Shown here: piece after piece, positions 5,057-5,809 of the stretch
Numbering within the stretch: position 1 is the first letter of the stretch
Layout: each line of letters starts with the position of its first letter
Assembly: GCA_902803255.1 (NCBI GenBank)
Contig: CADCPG010000005.1
Coordinates: 1 to 5,809 of the forward strand
Source of the DNA: an uncultured Ruminococcus sp.
Lineage (GTDB): Bacteria > Bacillota > Clostridia > Oscillospirales > CAG-272
DNA length: 5,809 nt
Direction: 5' to 3'
The notes under the pieces: generated by a model
Seen by the model: only the letters and a program-made list of their open reading frames with translations
Databases searched by the model: none
Told to the model about the DNA's origin: nothing
Made by a program: the position numbers and the translations under genes

Positions 5057-5809
5057 ATGGCACAGATATGCGAAATTCTTAAATACGAGGGTGACAACAG
5101 TACTTTCATCTGGAAGCATCCCAGTGAGGATTTCAACAGCATGACGCAGCTTATCGTTCATGAGTCGCAGGAGGCGATCTTCTTCATGAACGGTCAGGCG
5201 CTGGATCTCTTCGGCCCCGGCCGTTATACGCTGGAAACGCAGAATATTCCGATGATCGGAAAGGTCCTCAACCGTGCAACCGGGGGAGAGACTCCGTTCC
5301 ATTGCGAAGTCTATTTCATCAACAAGACTGTACAGATGGCGATCAGATGGGGAACTCCCGAAAAGGTCAGATATATCGACCCGGATTACGGGATCCCGCT
5401 TGAACTGGGTGCGTCCGGCGAAATGAATCTGAGTGTTTCCGACGGCCGGAAGCTTCTTCTCAAACTTGTCGGGACGATGAACGGCATCTCCTGGGAAGAG
5501 CGCGGACCGGGCTTTACCAGGTCTCTGCAGAATTCTTTCCGTCCGCTGATCACCACCGCCGTGAAATCAAACCTCACCAAAGCGATCAAGGCGGGGGAAT
5601 TTGATATCCTCGAAGTCGACGAGCATCTTGATGAACTGTCCGGGATCCTCAAGGACAGGATCGTCGGCGGATTTGAAGAATACGGTCTAACCATCCCGCA
5701 GTTATATCTGACGACCGTAGTTCTGCCGGAGGATGATCCGAATTTCAAGCGTCTGCGCGAACTTCACGCGATCTCTCTTCAGACCCGTATGATCAAGGCT
5801 GAAAAAACG
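5057..5809 (+). CDS. SPFH-domain protein, YdjI/COG4260 type (3' partial)
   Basis: This frame starts at the ATG at 5057 and stays open for 251 codons to the right edge, where the gene continues. The N-terminal part reads like the YdjI-type SPFH family, often annotated 'virion core protein-like'. It has LIVHESQEAIFFMNGQALDL (32-51), then FGPGRYTLETQNIP (52-65), EVYFIN (84-89) and a WGTPEKVRYIDP block (98-109). A conserved beta/alpha region with FRPLITTAVK (161-170) follows, and a stretch beginning KRLRELHAISLQTRMIKAEK (231-250) resembles the start of the helical region after SPFH domains. No signal peptide or N-terminal membrane segment is seen, as in this subfamily; relatives usually end in a zinc ribbon, which would lie outside the window. 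In B. subtilis, YdjI acts with YdjG/YdjH to recruit a PspA protein to the membrane. A similar membrane-stress role is inferred here. Its codon choice looks less GC-biased (more GAT, CTT, TAT) than that of the upstream genes. Confidence 0.87.
   Translation, partial: MAQICEILKYEGDNSTFIWKHPSEDFNSMTQLIVHESQEAIFFMNGQALDLFGPGRYTLETQNIPMIGKVLNRATGGETPFHCEVYFINKTVQMAIRWGTPEKVRYIDPDYGIPLELGASGEMNLSVSDGRKLLLKLVGTMNGISWEERGPGFTRSLQNSFRPLITTAVKSNLTKAIKAGEFDILEVDEHLDELSGILKDRIVGGFEEYGLTIPQLYLTTVVLPEDDPNFKRLRELHAISLQTRMIKAEKT

Noticed and set aside
4967..5302. A 111-codon minus-strand frame over the promoter and the start of the SPFH gene
   Set aside because: It overlaps a strong + strand promoter, a consensus ribosome binding site and a recognisable SPFH protein; the translation has no known features.
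1..5809. CRISPR array, tRNA/rRNA gene, insertion sequence or attachment site
   Set aside because: No regularly spaced repeats, no cloverleaf-like or rRNA sequence, no transposase or integrase coding sequence, and no terminal inverted repeats with target duplications were seen.

Overview
The window reads as part of a chromosome from a fairly GC-rich bacterium of the Bacillota, most likely a Clostridia-type lineage. The evidence is gene content and order. A topA end is followed by trmFO (the folate/FAD-dependent tRNA methyltransferase typical of Bacillota), then plsX, rnc and an Elp3-like radical SAM gene of the kind often found beside rnc in Clostridia. The genus cannot be told from the sequence alone.

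Positions 1-4833 form a tightly packed, co-directional block on the + strand. It holds the C-terminal zinc-ribbon part of topoisomerase I (partial at the left edge), trmFO after a 35-nt gap, plsX after 18 nt, rnc (its ATG overlaps the plsX stop), and a radical SAM gene (its ATG overlaps the rnc stop). I see no terminator or clear promoter inside the block, so it may be one housekeeping transcript. Its roles are DNA supercoiling, tRNA U54 methylation, the first step of phospholipid acyl transfer, double-stranded RNA processing, and a probable RNA-related radical SAM reaction. acpP, often found between plsX and rnc, is absent here, and so is smc, often found after the radical SAM gene.

Positions 4834-5056 are a 223-bp AT-richer intergenic region. 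It holds one or two probable intrinsic terminators, a strong-looking promoter (TTGACT, 17-nt spacer, TATACT with an extended TG), and a 19-bp palindrome lying on the -10 box and start site. It also holds repeated AGCGWTAW-type motifs around and upstream of the -35 box, a leader hairpin, and a consensus AGGAGG ribosome binding site.

Positions 5057-5809 carry the start of a separately controlled gene that runs off the right edge. It encodes an SPFH-domain protein of the YdjI/COG4260 type ('virion core protein-like'). In Bacillus subtilis a relative works with PspA in a membrane-stress system. Together with its elaborate promoter, this makes it the most interesting part of the window; its partner genes, if any, lie beyond the right edge.
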